Shown here in pieces: positions 1-10,214 of a stretch of 64,000 nt of DNA. Under the pieces are notes generated by a model. That model searched no databases. It saw only the letters and a program-made list of their open reading frames with translations, and had not been told where the DNA came from. A program made the translations under genes and the position numbers. The DNA is taken from NCBI RefSeq assembly GCF_902729425.1, contig NZ_CACVCH010000125.1:115585-179584 (forward strand), read 5' to 3'. Position 1 is the first letter of the stretch. Every line of letters starts with the position of its first letter. The stretch is from Magnetospirillum sp. SS-4. Its GTDB lineage: Bacteria > Pseudomonadota > Alphaproteobacteria > Rhodospirillales > Magnetospirillaceae.

Positions 1-538
1 GCGTGCCGTCGGCGCGCAGCAGCACCATGTCGTCCAACTGGTCGTTGGCGACGCGGACGTCGCCCTGGACCAGATCGGCGATAATGGTCTCGCCCTGGCC
101 GGGCGCCTTCAGCCGCACCACGCCCGGCACGCCGGCCGGGGCCTCGGACGGGTCGCGGTCGCGCCAGATGCCGGGATAGCGCATGGGCAGGCCCTTGGCC
201 CGCTGGTCCTCGCGGATGGCGGCCAGTTCGTCCTGGCTGCAATAGCACAGATAGGCCTTGCCCTCGGCCAGCAGTTTGCGGGCCACCTCGGCATGGCGGC
301 CGGCGCGGGCGAACTGCATCACCGCCTCGCCGTCCCAGTCGAGGCCCAGCCAGCGGATGCCGTCGAAGATGGCCTCGACCGCCTCGGGAGTCGAGCGCGC
401 CCGGTCGGTGTCCTCGATCCTGAGCAGGAACTTGCCGCCGTGATGGCGGGCGAACAGCCAGTTGAACAGGGCCGTGCGCCCCCCTCCGATATGAAGGAAG
501 CCGGTGGGCGAGGGCGCGAATCGGGTAACGACGGTCAT
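1..538 (-). CDS. gltX: Glutamyl-tRNA synthetase, N-terminal part (cut by window edge)
   Basis: Reading from the ATG at 538 leftwards gives about 179 residues with no stop before the window edge. The N-terminus begins [20 protein letters not shown], which carries the class I aminoacyl-tRNA synthetase HIGH-type signature (here FLHIGG) in the Rossmann catalytic domain. Further on, [11 protein letters not shown] and YLCYCS are typical of GltX. The enzyme charges tRNA-Glu with glutamate in the cytoplasm, in two steps through glutamyl-adenylate. The KMSKS loop and anticodon-binding domain lie outside the window. It is divergent from comEC across about 90 bases. Whether it is the discriminating or non-discriminating form, or one of two gltX copies as in many alphaproteobacteria, cannot be told here. 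Confidence 0.95.
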   Translation of the reverse strand, partial: MTVVTRFAPSPTGFLHIGGGRTALFNWLFARHHGGKFLLRIEDTDRARSTPEAVEAIFDGIRWLGLDWDGEAVMQFARAGRHAEVARKLLAEGKAYLCYCSQDELAAIREDQRAKGLPMRYPGIWRDRDPSEAPAGVPGVVRLKAPGQGETIIADLVQGDVRVANDQLDDMVLLRADGT

Positions 539-628
539 GATCGGGGCAAGGGCTTCCAGGGAAGGTCGGGACAGAGCTGCCCTGTGTAGCATATCTTTGG
601 TGCCGTGACAGCCCGGTGTTGAGGGTGG

Positions 629-2833
629 ATGGCGAATTACCCGCCCGATAGGATGGGATTTACCCTGGCCCTTGGGGGGTGGGCGGGCGGTCTGCGCCTT
701 GCGCTTGGCCAGGCCCTGGTCGCCGAGCGTGGACGCTGGCCGCTGTGGCTGCCGGTTTTCCTGGGCCTGGGGATCGGGCTCTACTTCGCCCAGCCCGCCG
801 AACCGCCGGCATGGGCCGGGCCGCTGGCGGCGCTGGCGGCGGCGACGGGGGTGGCGGCCACCCGGCGGTGGCCGCCGCTGTTCCTGGGCGCGATGGCGGC
901 CCTGACCGTGGCCGCCGGCTTCGCCGTCATCCAGATTCGCGCGGCCCAGGTGGCGGCGCCGGTGGTGGAACGCCACACCGGCGCGCTGATGCTGGAAGGC
1001 CGCGTCGCCGAGGTGGAGACGCTGCCCGAGGGCGGCGCCCGCCTCACCCTGGAGCATCTGGCCATCGACCGCGACGACGTGGCGGTGCCGCTGAAGGCGC
1101 GGATCCGGCTGAAGCCGTCCCTGGCCGGAAACGACGTCACCGCCGGCGATCGCATCCGCCTGCGGGCCATGTTGATGCCGCCGCCGCAGCCGGCCATGCC
1201 GGGCAGCTTCGATTTCGCCCGTTTTTCCTGGTTCCGGCAATTGGGGGCGGTGGGAACCGCCCTGGGGCCGCCCGAGATCCTGGCCCGTGCCGAGCCGGGC
1301 GGCTGGACCACCGCCGTCAACGCCCTGCGCCACTCCATCGCCGCCCGTATCCTGGCGGTGCTGCCCGGCGACGCCGGCGCCGTCGCGGTGGCGCTGAGCG
1401 TCGGCGACCAGATGCCGATTTCGGCACCGATGATCCAGGCCTACCGGGATTCCGGACTGGTCCACATCCTGTCCATTTCCGGCCTGCACATCACCATGGC
1501 GGCCGGACTGGTGTTCGTCGGGCTGCGGGCCGTACTGGCGCTGGCGCCGCCCCTGGCGCTGCGCTACCCCATCAAGAAATGGGCGGCGGCGCTGGCCATC
1601 GCCTTCGCCTGGTTCTACACCCTGCTGGCCGGCGCGCCGGTGCCGGCCCAGCGCGCCTTCCTCATGACCGCCCTGGCGCTGGCGGCGGTGCTGCTGGACC
1701 GGGTGGCGCTGTCGATGCGGCTGGTGGCCTGGGCGGCGGTGGCGGTTCTGCTGTGGGCGCCGGAGGAAATGATCGGCCCCAGCTTCCAGATGTCGTTCGC
1801 CGCCGTCGCCGCCCTGATCGCCGCCTACGAGGGACTGACGCCGCGCGTCGCCGCCTGGCGCGCCGCCCATCCCGGCCCGGTTCCCGCCATCGGGCTGTAC
1901 CTGTCCGGCGTGGCGCTCACCACCCTGATCGCCGGCTCGGCCACCGCCGTCTACGGTGTCTTCCATTTCAACCGCTTCGCCCTGTGGTCGGTGGCGGCCA
2001 ACATGCTGGCGGTGCCGCTGACCGGGTTCTGGGTGATGCCGTGGGCGCTGGTCATGTTCCTGCTGCTGCCGCTGGGGCTGGAGAACCTTGCCCTGGTTCC
2101 CATGGGCTGGGGCGTGGACGCCATGAACCGCATCGCCCTGGGGGTGGCGGCGCTGCCCCATTCCGCCGTCACCGTCCCGGTGCTGCCGTTGTGGGGAATG
2201 CTGGTCTTCACCCTGGGCGGGCTCTGGCTGTGCCTGTGGCGGCGACGCTGGCGCTGGTGGGGCGTCCTGCCCATGGCGGCAGGCCTGGCCTCAATGGCGC
2301 TGGCCCATCCGCCCGACCTGCTGGTGGACGGGCGCGGCGACGGCATGGCGTTGCGCACCGCCGAGGGGCAGTTGCTGCTCAACGGCCGCGGCGGCCGCAT
2401 CCTCAAGGAGACCTGGAGCCGCCGCGCCGGCCCCGAGGCGCCCGAGCGCTGGCCGAAGAAAAGCTCGTCGCGCGACGGCGGCCTGCGTTGCGACGAGCGC
2501 GGCTGCCTGTGGCGGACCAAAGGCCGGGTGGTGGCGCTGGTCCGGGGCGAGACCGCCCCGGAAACCGCCTGCGCCGGAGCCGACGTGGTGATCAGCAGCG
2601 TGCCGCTGCGCGGCGCCTGTCGCGGCGCCAGGGTGGTGGTGGATCGCTTCGACCTGTGGCGGCGAGGCGCCCATGCCCTGTGGCTGGCCCCCGACGGCGG
2701 CGTCAGGATCGAGACCGTGGCCGGCTGGCAGGGCGACCGCCCCTGGGCATGGCGCCCCCGCCCGCGCGGAAAGACCGGGCCGAAACCGTCCGGATCGCCC
2801 CCGCGCCGGACCGAGGAGGCCGATGACGACTGA
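629..2833 (+). CDS. comEC: ComEC/Rec2-family DNA-uptake channel protein
   Basis: A 734-residue multi-pass membrane protein. After two or three N-terminal membrane segments comes a soluble DUF4131-like region (about residues 100-230) with [10 protein letters not shown] and KARIRLKP. The Competence domain follows, with the family hallmark [15 protein letters not shown] near residue 283 and then many hydrophobic helices to about residue 550. ComEC forms the inner-membrane channel for single-stranded DNA during natural transformation. The C-terminal 180 residues are soluble, Arg-rich and show no HxHxDH metallo-beta-lactamase motif, as in many alphaproteobacterial versions. The first ATG is used; a weaker start at about residue 9 (MGF) is possible. 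No other competence genes are nearby, so a role in transformation is inferred from the family only. Confidence 0.9.
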   Translation: MANYPPDRMGFTLALGGWAGGLRLALGQALVAERGRWPLWLPVFLGLGIGLYFAQPAEPPAWAGPLAALAAATGVAATRRWPPLFLGAMAALTVAAGFAVIQIRAAQVAAPVVERHTGALMLEGRVAEVETLPEGGARLTLEHLAIDRDDVAVPLKARIRLKPSLAGNDVTAGDRIRLRAMLMPPPQPAMPGSFDFARFSWFRQLGAVGTALGPPEILARAEPGGWTTAVNALRHSIAARILAVLPGDAGAVAVALSVGDQMPISAPMIQAYRDSGLVHILSISGLHITMAAGLVFVGLRAVLALAPPLALRYPIKKWAAALAIAFAWFYTLLAGAPVPAQRAFLMTALALAAVLLDRVALSMRLVAWAAVAVLLWAPEEMIGPSFQMSFAAVAALIAAYEGLTPRVAAWRAAHPGPVPAIGLYLSGVALTTLIAGSATAVYGVFHFNRFALWSVAANMLAVPLTGFWVMPWALVMFLLLPLGLENLALVPMGWGVDAMNRIALGVAALPHSAVTVPVLPLWGMLVFTLGGLWLCLWRRRWRWWGVLPMAAGLASMALAHPPDLLVDGRGDGMALRTAEGQLLLNGRGGRILKETWSRRAGPEAPERWPKKSSSRDGGLRCDERGCLWRTKGRVVALVRGETAPETACAGADVVISSVPLRGACRGARVVVDRFDLWRRGAHALWLAPDGGVRIETVAGWQGDRPWAWRPRPRGKTGPKPSGSPPRRTEEADDD

Positions 2834-2914
2834 AATGGAATAAGACTTAACCCCCACGACGAAAGCGACTACTCTTTTGTATGGGGGGAACGGGCTTGTC
2901 GTGAATGCGCGCGT

Positions 2915-5900
2915 GTGGTGATGGCCGATTCATTCGATCCGCAGCGGCCGGACATTGCCGGTATCGAGCGGTTTTTCCAACTGAGTTCCGACCTGCTGTG
3001 CGTCGCCGACCCCGAGGGCCGGTTCCTGAGACTGTCCGAGTCCTGGAGCCGGCTGCTGGGGTATGAAACCGGCGAACTGATGTCCAGGCCGTTCATGGAC
3101 TTCATCCACTCCGACGACCACGCGGCGACGGCGGCGGTGCTGGGTGGGTTGAGGAACGGCCGGCCGGTCGTCGATTTCGTCAACCGCTACCGGACCAGGG
3201 GCGGCGATTACCGTCACCTGTGCTGGCGCTCGACCCCGGCCGACGAGGACGGATTGATCTTCGCCGTCGCCCGCGACGTCACCGACGACATGCTCCAGCG
3301 CCAACGGATGGAGCGGCAGGAGCGGCAACTGGCCGAGGCCATGCGGCTGGGGCGGCTGGGGTTCTGGGATCTGGAGATCGCCTCCGGCTCGCTGTTCTGG
3401 TCGAGCCAGATATTCGCCCTCTTCGGGCTTGACCCGGCCGGCCTCTCGCCCAGCTACGACGCCTTCCTGGACATGATCCACCCCGACGACCGCGAGGCGG
3501 TCAACCGGGCCTACCGGGTTTCCGTGGCCGAACGCACCCCCTATTCCATCCGCCACCGGCTGCGGTGGAAGGACGGAACGGTCCGCTGGGTCGAGGAACG
3601 CGGCGAAACGATCTATGCCGGGGACGGCACGCCGTTGCGTTCCATCGGAACCGTCCAGGACGTCACCGAGGAAACCCTGTCCAGGCAGCATCTGGCCGCC
3701 GAGCAGACCCGGCTGCGGGCGATCATGGACACCATTCCCGATCTGGTGTTCATCAAGGATTCCCAGTTCCGCTACATCGGCTGCAACCGGCCGTTCGAGG
3801 AATTCGCCGGACGGAGCGAGGCCGAGATGCTGAACCGCGACGACTTCGATCTGTTCGCGCCCGAGACCGCCCGGTTCTTCCGCGACCACGACATCGCCAT
3901 GTTCAGGACCGGGGCGGCGCACCGCAACGAGGAATGGGTGACCTATCCCGACGGGCGGCGCTTCCTGCTCGACACCATGAAGGTGCCGTTCCACGACCAG
4001 TCCGGGCATGTGGTGGGGCTGGTCGGCATCAGCCGCGACATCACCGAGCAGGCCCGGCTGCGGGGCGAGGTCGATTTCCTGGGGACCCTGGTCAACCGCA
4101 GCGCCGACCCCATCTATTGCATCGCGCCCGACCGGGGATTCGCGCTGGTCTACGTCAACGACGCCGCCTGCGCCCTGGCGGGAACCGGCCGGAACGACCT
4201 CATCGGCGCCGCCATGTCCCGCTTCGATCCCATGATGACGGATGAATGGCTGTCCGCCCTTTGGCGCCGCATCCGGGGCACCACGACGCCCGAGGTCATC
4301 GCCGCCAGCTTCCACCGCGCCGACGGCACCGTCGTGCCGGTGGAGATTTCCACCAGCCACATCCGCCACGACGACGAGGACTACATCGCCGGCTGGATTC
4401 AGGACATCTCGGCGCGGCGGGCGGCGGAACGGGCGCTGCGGGAGCGCGAGGCGCTCTACCGCGCCTCCATCGAGGCCTCCGCCGACGGGTTCTGGCAGGT
4501 GGATCAGACCGGCCGCATCCTGAACGCCAACAGCACCTACGCCGCCATGTCGGGCTATTCGCTCGACGAGTTGCGCGGCATGGCCATTCCCGATCTGGAG
4601 GCCATGGAAAGCGAGGCCGACACGACGGCCCGGATGGAACGTATCCGCGCCGCCGGCTCGGTCACCTTTGAAAGCCGCCATCGCCGCAAGGACGGATCGA
4701 TCTGGGACGTGGAGGTCACCTGCCTCTATTCCGACGTGGAGGGAGGGCGATACTTCGCCTTCCTGCGCGACCTCCGCCGCCGGCACCGCGCCGATTCCCT
4801 GCTGAAGGCCAGGCTGCACCTGTCCGAGGTGGGACGGTCGGGCGACATCGGCGTCCTGATGACCGAGGTCCTCGACACCGCCGAGCGCCTGACCGCCAGC
4901 ACCATCGGCTTCCTTCATCTGGTCAGTCCGGACCAGGCCAGCCTCACCCTCCAGGCGTGGTCCAGCAACACCCTGGCCCACATGTGCAAGGCCGAGGGCC
5001 AGGGGCTGCATTATCCGGTCGATGAAGCCGGCACATGGGCCGATTGCCTGCGCCAGGGGCGGGCGGTGATCTGCAACGACTACCCAGCCCTGCCCGGCAA
5101 GCGGGGATTGCCCGAGGGGCACGCCCCCATCACCCGCATGCTGAGCGTGCCGGTCCCGGGCGAGCATGGCTTCGCCGCCATCATCGGCGTCGGCAACAAG
5201 GCGGCGGACTACGACCAGGACGATCTGGACATCGTCGCCGAGCTGGCATCCATCGCCATGGACATCTTCAACTGGGTCAAGGCCGAACAGGCCCAGAAGG
5301 CTCAGGAACGGCAGATGCAGCGCACCATCGCCGACCTGACCGACAGCAACGCCGAACTGGAACGCTTCGCCCAGATCGCCGCCCACGACCTGCAAGAGCC
5401 GACCCGGCGTCAGGTTCTGTTCGCCCAGTTGCTGCGGCGGAAGCTGGAAAACCGGATCGACGAGGAGACCGGCTCCTATCTCGGCTTCATCGTCGACGAC
5501 GCATTGAGGATGCGCGCCATGGTCCAGGACCTGGCCGCCTACAGCGAGACCGGCCGTTCGGCCCGGCCGCGCGAACGGGTCGATCTCGACCGGGTGATGC
5601 AAGACGTCGCCAACGCCCTCGGCCAGGAAATCGCCGCCAGCGGCGCCCGCTTGTCGGGAACGTCCCTGGGCGAGGTCTCGGGATACCGTTCCCGCTTGCA
5701 GCTCCTGCTGGTCAATCTGGTCTCCAATTCGCTCCGCTTCCGCCATCCCGAACGGCCACCTTGCATCAAGGTGACCGCCCGGCCCGAGGGGGGCTGGCTG
5801 GAACTGGCGGTGGCCGACAACGGCATCGGTATTCCCGAACAGTACCGCGCCGACCTGTTCTCGGTATTCCGGCGGCTGGTTCCGCAGCAGCAGCAGGCGG

Positions 5901-6022
5901 GGACCGGCATGGGGCTGGCGCAATGCCGCCGCATCGTCGAGGACCTGGGAGGGCGGATATGGATCGAGGGCAACGGCGACGGCGGAACCACCGTCAAGCT
6001 GACCCTGCCCCGGGCCGATTGA
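2915..6022 (+). CDS. Soluble multi-PAS/GAF sensor histidine kinase
   Basis: About 1035 residues without membrane segments. Five PAS/PAC units run in tandem (roughly residues 10-125, 140-265, 265-390, 395-515 and 515-640; DxTxx-type PAC ends such as RDVTDD, QDVTEE, RDITEQ and QDISAR). A GAF domain follows (about 650-795), then a phytochrome-type dimerisation domain with AAHDLQEP, phospho-acceptor His near residue 824, and a HATPase domain with DNGIGIPEQY and GTGMGLAQC. It should autophosphorylate in the cytosol in response to a small ligand, redox state or light. No receiver is fused or adjacent, so the partner is unknown. Three stacked starts exist (GTG 2915, GTG 2918, ATG 2921); ATG 2921 is equally plausible. 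The RR-kinase at 18537 has the same HDLQEP type of core. Confidence 0.9.
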   Translation: MVMADSFDPQRPDIAGIERFFQLSSDLLCVADPEGRFLRLSESWSRLLGYETGELMSRPFMDFIHSDDHAATAAVLGGLRNGRPVVDFVNRYRTRGGDYRHLCWRSTPADEDGLIFAVARDVTDDMLQRQRMERQERQLAEAMRLGRLGFWDLEIASGSLFWSSQIFALFGLDPAGLSPSYDAFLDMIHPDDREAVNRAYRVSVAERTPYSIRHRLRWKDGTVRWVEERGETIYAGDGTPLRSIGTVQDVTEETLSRQHLAAEQTRLRAIMDTIPDLVFIKDSQFRYIGCNRPFEEFAGRSEAEMLNRDDFDLFAPETARFFRDHDIAMFRTGAAHRNEEWVTYPDGRRFLLDTMKVPFHDQSGHVVGLVGISRDITEQARLRGEVDFLGTLVNRSADPIYCIAPDRGFALVYVNDAACALAGTGRNDLIGAAMSRFDPMMTDEWLSALWRRIRGTTTPEVIAASFHRADGTVVPVEISTSHIRHDDEDYIAGWIQDISARRAAERALREREALYRASIEASADGFWQVDQTGRILNANSTYAAMSGYSLDELRGMAIPDLEAMESEADTTARMERIRAAGSVTFESRHRRKDGSIWDVEVTCLYSDVEGGRYFAFLRDLRRRHRADSLLKARLHLSEVGRSGDIGVLMTEVLDTAERLTASTIGFLHLVSPDQASLTLQAWSSNTLAHMCKAEGQGLHYPVDEAGTWADCLRQGRAVICNDYPALPGKRGLPEGHAPITRMLSVPVPGEHGFAAIIGVGNKAADYDQDDLDIVAELASIAMDIFNWVKAEQAQKAQERQMQRTIADLTDSNAELERFAQIAAHDLQEPTRRQVLFAQLLRRKLENRIDEETGSYLGFIVDDALRMRAMVQDLAAYSETGRSARPRERVDLDRVMQDVANALGQEIAASGARLSGTSLGEVSGYRSRLQLLLVNLVSNSLRFRHPERPPCIKVTARPEGGWLELAVADNGIGIPEQYRADLFSVFRRLVPQQQQAGTGMGLAQCRRIVEDLGGRIWIEGNGDGGTTVKLTLPRAD

Positions 6023-6124
6023 AGCCGACGGTAGAGATCGGTTCAACCGCCGTGATTGCCAACCGCCCCATTATGGTTTTGACTGACCGGCCTGTTCGCC
6101 ACAACCACGGGATTCCAACGCATC

Positions 6125-8233
6125 TTGGGACAGGCCGCGCCGACATCCCGACCTGACGCCACCCGGGCCGGCTATCGCCGGACCCGAAGGGTGGTGGTCT
6201 GGCTGGTGGCCGCCGCCATCGCCATCACCTGGGGGGCGACCGGGCTTTGGCTGTGGTCGGACCACGACGCCACCCTGAACGCCGGCAAGGACAGCCTGTG
6301 GCGGCGCAGCGTGGTGACGGCCGAACAGACCGAACGGCTGTTCTCGGTGGTGGACATGACCTTCGCCGGCATCGCCGGCTTCCTGGCCGCCAATTCCGAG
6401 GCGGACCCGCTGGCCGATTCCACGGTGGACAGGCTGGTGACGGAATGCGTCAAGCTGCTGGATTCCACCTTGAACATCCGCATGATCGATTCCGCCGGCA
6501 TCATGTACATGCTGCCGGAATCCGACGGCAAGGCGGCGGCGGTGGTGGCGGACCGCGACTATTTCCGCGATGCCCAGGCGGGGCGGATGATCGTGTCGCA
6601 ACCGGTGTTCAGCCGCATCACCGGCGAATGGGTGATCCCGGCGTCCCGGCGGCTGGACCGGCCGGCTGGCCGCATCGTCATCGTCCATGCCGCCATCCAT
6701 ACCAGCCGTCTCGACCGTCTCTACGAAGCCATCCGCACCGGGCCGGACAGTTCCGTCGCCCTTTACCGGAACGACGGAACGCTGCTGGCCCGCTCGCCGG
6801 CCGGAGACGGCCTGATCGGCCGCAAGTTCAGCAACCTGGTCTTTCAGCGCCTGGGGATCACCAATTCGCCCCGGGATGTCGACATCGTCGAGAAATCGCC
6901 CATCGACGGCCGGGCGCGGCTGGTGGTGGCGCGCCCCATCAAGCACTACGACCTGACCCTGGTCCTGACCTCGCCCGTGGACGAGGTCCTGGCGCCCTGG
7001 CATCAGCGCCTGACCCTGGCGGGGCTGGGGGCGGTGGCGGTGTCGCTGATGATCCTGGGCGGCGGCGCCATGCTGTGGAACCTGCTGGGCCGCCTGGAGG
7101 CGGTGGCCCAGACCAAGGAATCCCGCATCAGGGAACTGTCCGACTTCAACACCAGCGTCGTCGCCCATTCGCCACTGGCCATCGCGCTTTATGGCGAGGA
7201 CGGCCGCTGCGTCCTCGCCAACCAGGCCACCGCCGACCTGACCGGCGGCACCGTCGGACAGCTTCTGACCCAGAATTTCCGAGATCTCGCCTCGTGGCGA
7301 AGTTCCGGCATGCTGGACGTCGCCCGCGACGTGCTGGCCCGAGGCGGCCATCGCCGCCTGGCCACCCGCATGCTGACCACCTTCGGCCGGCGGCTGGACA
7401 TCGAGGCCGATTTCGTGGCTATCTCGGTGGATGGCCGCCCCCATCTTCTGCTGGTCACCCATGACGTCACCCACCGGGTGGCGACCGAACGCGAGGCGAG
7501 GCTGGCCCGGGACGAGGCGGAACGGGCCAACAAGGCCAAAAGCGCGTTCCTCGCCAATTTCAGTCATGAATTGCGCACGCCGCTCAACGCCGTGCTGGGG
7601 TTCTCGGATGCGTTGCTGTCGGGGGCCTTCGGCGAGACCTATCCGCCGCGCTGCGTCGAGTACCTGAGGCACATCAACGAATCCGGCCAGCACCTGCTGG
7701 CGCTGATCAACGACATCCTGGACATTTCCATCATCGAGGCCGGCCGGATGGAGCTTCATCCCGCCGACATGGACGCGGGCCGGCTGTGCGACGAGGCGCT
7801 GGGAATGGTGCGTCCCGGCGCCGACATCAAGGGCGTGGTCCTGACCTTCGAGGAACCGGTGCCGCCGATGGTTCTGCACGTCGACGGACGCAGGATGCGC
7901 CAGGTCCTGGTCAACCTGCTGGCCAACGCCGTCAAATTCACCCCGGCCGGCGGATCCGTCTCCCTGAGGGCGGCACGCAACGGCGACGGCGGCATGGACA
8001 TCGCCGTCGCCGATACCGGCATCGGCATGGATGAGGCCGGCATCGCCAAGGCGCTGACCCCGTTCGGCCAGTTGGGCGACCCCTTCACCCGGCGCCGCCA
8101 GGACGGCGTCGGCCTCGGCCTGCCGCTCAGCCGGCAACTGGTGGAACTGCACGGCGGCAGCCTGCTGATCGACAGCGTCCCCGGCCAGGGCACCACCATC
8201 ACCGTCCGCCTGCCGACGGCGATGGTGGCCTGA
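6125..8233 (+). CDS. Membrane sensor histidine kinase with periplasmic Cache-type domain
   Basis: About 702 residues. A membrane helix lies near residues 23-45, followed by an extracytoplasmic region of about 250 residues whose pattern (DRDYFRDA, ISQPVFSR-like stretch) fits a double-Cache sensor. A second membrane helix is near residues 298-320. A degenerate PAS follows, then HisKA with FSHELRTPLNAVLGFSD (His near residue 481) and HATPase with NAVKFTP, DTGIGM and GVGLGLPLS. Cache kinases bind small extracellular metabolites. The only start upstream of the helix is TTG 6125; GTG 6191 (VVVWLV) would shorten the cytoplasmic tail, so the start is uncertain. It follows the previous kinase by 102 bases on the same strand but the two need not be one transcript. 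No response regulator is adjacent. Confidence 0.88.
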   Translation: MGQAAPTSRPDATRAGYRRTRRVVVWLVAAAIAITWGATGLWLWSDHDATLNAGKDSLWRRSVVTAEQTERLFSVVDMTFAGIAGFLAANSEADPLADSTVDRLVTECVKLLDSTLNIRMIDSAGIMYMLPESDGKAAAVVADRDYFRDAQAGRMIVSQPVFSRITGEWVIPASRRLDRPAGRIVIVHAAIHTSRLDRLYEAIRTGPDSSVALYRNDGTLLARSPAGDGLIGRKFSNLVFQRLGITNSPRDVDIVEKSPIDGRARLVVARPIKHYDLTLVLTSPVDEVLAPWHQRLTLAGLGAVAVSLMILGGGAMLWNLLGRLEAVAQTKESRIRELSDFNTSVVAHSPLAIALYGEDGRCVLANQATADLTGGTVGQLLTQNFRDLASWRSSGMLDVARDVLARGGHRRLATRMLTTFGRRLDIEADFVAISVDGRPHLLLVTHDVTHRVATEREARLARDEAERANKAKSAFLANFSHELRTPLNAVLGFSDALLSGAFGETYPPRCVEYLRHINESGQHLLALINDILDISIIEAGRMELHPADMDAGRLCDEALGMVRPGADIKGVVLTFEEPVPPMVLHVDGRRMRQVLVNLLANAVKFTPAGGSVSLRAARNGDGGMDIAVADTGIGMDEAGIAKALTPFGQLGDPFTRRRQDGVGLGLPLSRQLVELHGGSLLIDSVPGQGTTITVRLPTAMVA

Positions 8234-8243
8234 ATCCTTTGGT

Positions 8244-8459
8244 CTAGGCCTTCTTCAGGTAGCAGGTCTTCAGCACCAGGGTGGACTTTCCGTCCCTGAC
8301 CTCGATCTCCTCGGGGTCGTGGGTCAGGCGGATGTTCTTCATGACGCTGCCGCGCTTGAGGTTGAGCGACGAGTTCTTGACCTTGAGGTCGCGAATCAGC
8401 TGGACCGAATCGCCGTCCTTGAGAGCGGCGCCGTTGCTGTCCTTGGTTTCGTCGTCCAT
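8244..8459 (-). CDS. PhnA/YjdM-family small protein (C-terminal domain only)
   Basis: A 71-residue protein with the YjdM/PhnA C-terminal domain: DSNGAALKDGDSVQLIRDLKVK, a beta-rich SH3-like core, then KRGSVMKNIRL and a LKKA end. E. coli PhnA is about 110 residues and has an N-terminal zinc-ribbon with Cys pairs. That part is absent here, so this is the short form found in many alphaproteobacteria. Despite the historical name (alkylphosphonate utilisation), the family has no established role in the C-P lyase pathway. It follows purB on the same strand by three bases and is very likely co-transcribed with it. Confidence 0.85.
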   Translation of the reverse strand: MDDETKDSNGAALKDGDSVQLIRDLKVKNSSLNLKRGSVMKNIRLTHDPEEIEVRDGKSTLVLKTCYLKKA

Positions 8460-8462
8460 GCC

Positions 8463-9776
8463 TCAGGCCTTCCCGAACACGCGGGTGAAAATGGTGTCCA
8501 CATGCTTGGTGTGGTAGCCCAGGTCGAACAGCTCCTCCAGCGTCCTGGCCGGAATATGGCCGGCCACCTCGGCATCGGCCTTCAGCAGGTCCAGGAAACT
8601 GGCGCCCTCCTGCCACACCTTCATGGCGTTGCGCTGCACCGCCTTGTAGCTGTCCTCGCGGCTCATGCCGGCCTGGGTCAGCGCCAGCAGCACCCGCTGC
8701 GAGAACACCAGCCCGCCCAGCTGATTGAGATTGCGCTCGACCGCGTCGGGATAGACCACCAGCTTCTCGATCACCCCGGCCAGCCGGTTCAGGGCGAAAT
8801 CGAGGGTGACGGTGGCGTCGGGGCCGATCATGCGCTCCACCGAGGAATGCGAGATGTCGCGTTCGTGCCACAGGGCCACGTTCTCCATGGCGGGAACCAC
8901 CATGCCGCGCACCAGCCGGGCGAGGCCGGTCAGGTTCTCGGTCAGCACCGGGTTGCGCTTGTGCGGCATGGCCGAGCTGCCCTTCTGTCCGGGCGAGAAA
9001 TACTCCTCGGCTTCCCGCACCTCGGTGCGCTGAAGATGGCGGATCTCGATGGCCACATGCTCGATGGAACTGGCGATGACGCCCAGGGTGGCGAAGAACT
9101 GGGCATGGCGGTCGCGCGGAATCACCTGGGTCGAGACCGGCTCGGGCTTCAGGCCCAGCTTGGCCGCCACATGCTCCTCGACGCGGGGATCGATGTTGGC
9201 GAAGGTGCCGACCGCGCCCGAGATGGCGCAGGTGGCGACGTCTTCCCGCGCCGATTTCAGGCGGCGGCGGTTCCTCTGGAACTCGGCATGGAAGCCGGCG
9301 AACTTGAGGCCCATGGTCACCGGCTCGGCATGGATGCCGTGCGAGCGGCCCATGCAGACCAGGTCCTTGTATTCGAAGGCGCGCTTCTCCAGCGCCGTCA
9401 GCAGCCGGTCGAGATCGGTCAGCAGGATATCGGCCGCCTGGGTCAGCTGCACCGCCAGACAGGTGTCGAGCACGTCCGACGAGGTCATGCCCTGGTGGAC
9501 GAAGCGGGAATCGGGGCCGATATGCTCGGCCAGCTCGGTCAGGAAGGCGATGACGTCGTGCTTGGTCTCGGCCTCGATCTCGTCGATGCGGGCCGAGCGC
9601 GAGGGGGTATAGGGCTTGTTGCCCTTTTCCCAGATGGTGCGGGCCGAATCCTTGGGGATGACGCCGATCTCGGCCAGGGCATCGCAGGCATGGGCCTCGA
9701 TCTCGAACCAGATGCGGAAGCGGTTCTCCGGCTCCCAGATACGGGTCATCTCGGCCCGGGAATAGCGAGGAATCAT
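8463..9776 (-). CDS. purB: Adenylosuccinate lyase
   Basis: 437 residues, normal length for the short bacterial PurB form. The fumarase/aspartase superfamily signature [10 protein letters not shown] is intact, together with TSSDVLDT and the [10 protein letters not shown] segment holding the catalytic His. The enzyme acts twice in purine synthesis, releasing fumarate from SAICAR and from adenylosuccinate. The start ATG (9776) is preceded by a good ribosome site, AGAGGTGG. The gene reads towards the PhnA-like gene, with tRNA-Pro 200 bases upstream on the same strand. Confidence 0.97.
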   Translation of the reverse strand: MIPRYSRAEMTRIWEPENRFRIWFEIEAHACDALAEIGVIPKDSARTIWEKGNKPYTPSRSARIDEIEAETKHDVIAFLTELAEHIGPDSRFVHQGMTSSDVLDTCLAVQLTQAADILLTDLDRLLTALEKRAFEYKDLVCMGRSHGIHAEPVTMGLKFAGFHAEFQRNRRRLKSAREDVATCAISGAVGTFANIDPRVEEHVAAKLGLKPEPVSTQVIPRDRHAQFFATLGVIASSIEHVAIEIRHLQRTEVREAEEYFSPGQKGSSAMPHKRNPVLTENLTGLARLVRGMVVPAMENVALWHERDISHSSVERMIGPDATVTLDFALNRLAGVIEKLVVYPDAVERNLNQLGGLVFSQRVLLALTQAGMSREDSYKAVQRNAMKVWQEGASFLDLLKADAEVAGHIPARTLEELFDLGYHTKHVDTIFTRVFGKA

Positions 9777-9941
9777 TTTCCACCTCTAGAGCATTGATTT
9801 CGAAAGGAACAAAGCAATGGCCATTCCCCCTGGGGAATGGACGCCGGGACAGTCGCCATCGGACAACACTCCGGGACAGCGCCGAATGGCCACCCTAATG
9901 TCCGGCCAATTCAATGGATGGCGTGGATTTGCTTCGCGGAC
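9777..9941. other. Intergenic stretch between purB and tRNA-Pro
   Basis: No convincing gene. It contains the purB leader and a short perfect hairpin at 9823-9842 (8-bp stem CCATTCCC/GGGAATGG, loop CCTG). Small open frames here look like chance frames. Confidence 0.5.
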
Positions 9942-9979
9942 CCATCCACAAACCGCGGAGTTCCGCGGCTTGTGGATGG
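9942..9979 (-). terminator. Long hairpin abutting the tRNA-Pro 3' end
   Basis: A 10-bp outer stem (CCATCCACAA/TTGTGGATGG), one A-C mismatch, a 6-bp CCGCGG stem and an AGTT loop. On the minus strand it starts at the CCA of tRNA-Pro. There is no U-run after it, so it may be a processing signal rather than a simple intrinsic terminator. Confidence 0.55.
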
Positions 9980-10053
9980 TCGGAGTGAGAGGATTCGAAC
10001 CTCCGGCCCCTGCCTCCCGAAGACAGTGCTCTACCAGGCTGAGCTACACTCCG
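9977..10053 (-). tRNA. tRNA-Pro (anticodon CGG)
   Basis: The minus strand folds as a full cloverleaf: acceptor stem CGGAGTG/CACTCCG, D-arm GCTC-AGCCTGGT-AGAGC, anticodon stem CTGTC/GGCAG around loop TTCGGGA (anticodon CGG), and T-arm with GGTTCGAATCC. The discriminator A and CCA end are encoded. It decodes CCG proline codons, which are frequent in this GC-rich DNA. Confidence 0.96.
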
Positions 10054-10214
10054 GTCGCCTGCGAGGCGCTTCTTATAGCGCCAACCTTCGGGTCGCGCAA
10101 AGGGATTCTGCCGGCTGGATTCCGCCAATCCCGCCGCTGCCGACCTGATCGCCGACGATTGCCCTGAAGCGCCGCTTCGGCCATGATGGCGGCGCAACAG
10201 GCGGGGATTCAGCA

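Noticed and set aside
679..2826. 715-residue frame overlapping comEC
   Set aside because: Shadow frame of comEC, rich in Gly/Arg/Ala with no family character.
2930..6046. 1038-residue minus-strand frame over the first kinase
   Set aside because: Antisense shadow of a GC-rich gene; the sense strand has clear PAS, GAF and kinase domains.
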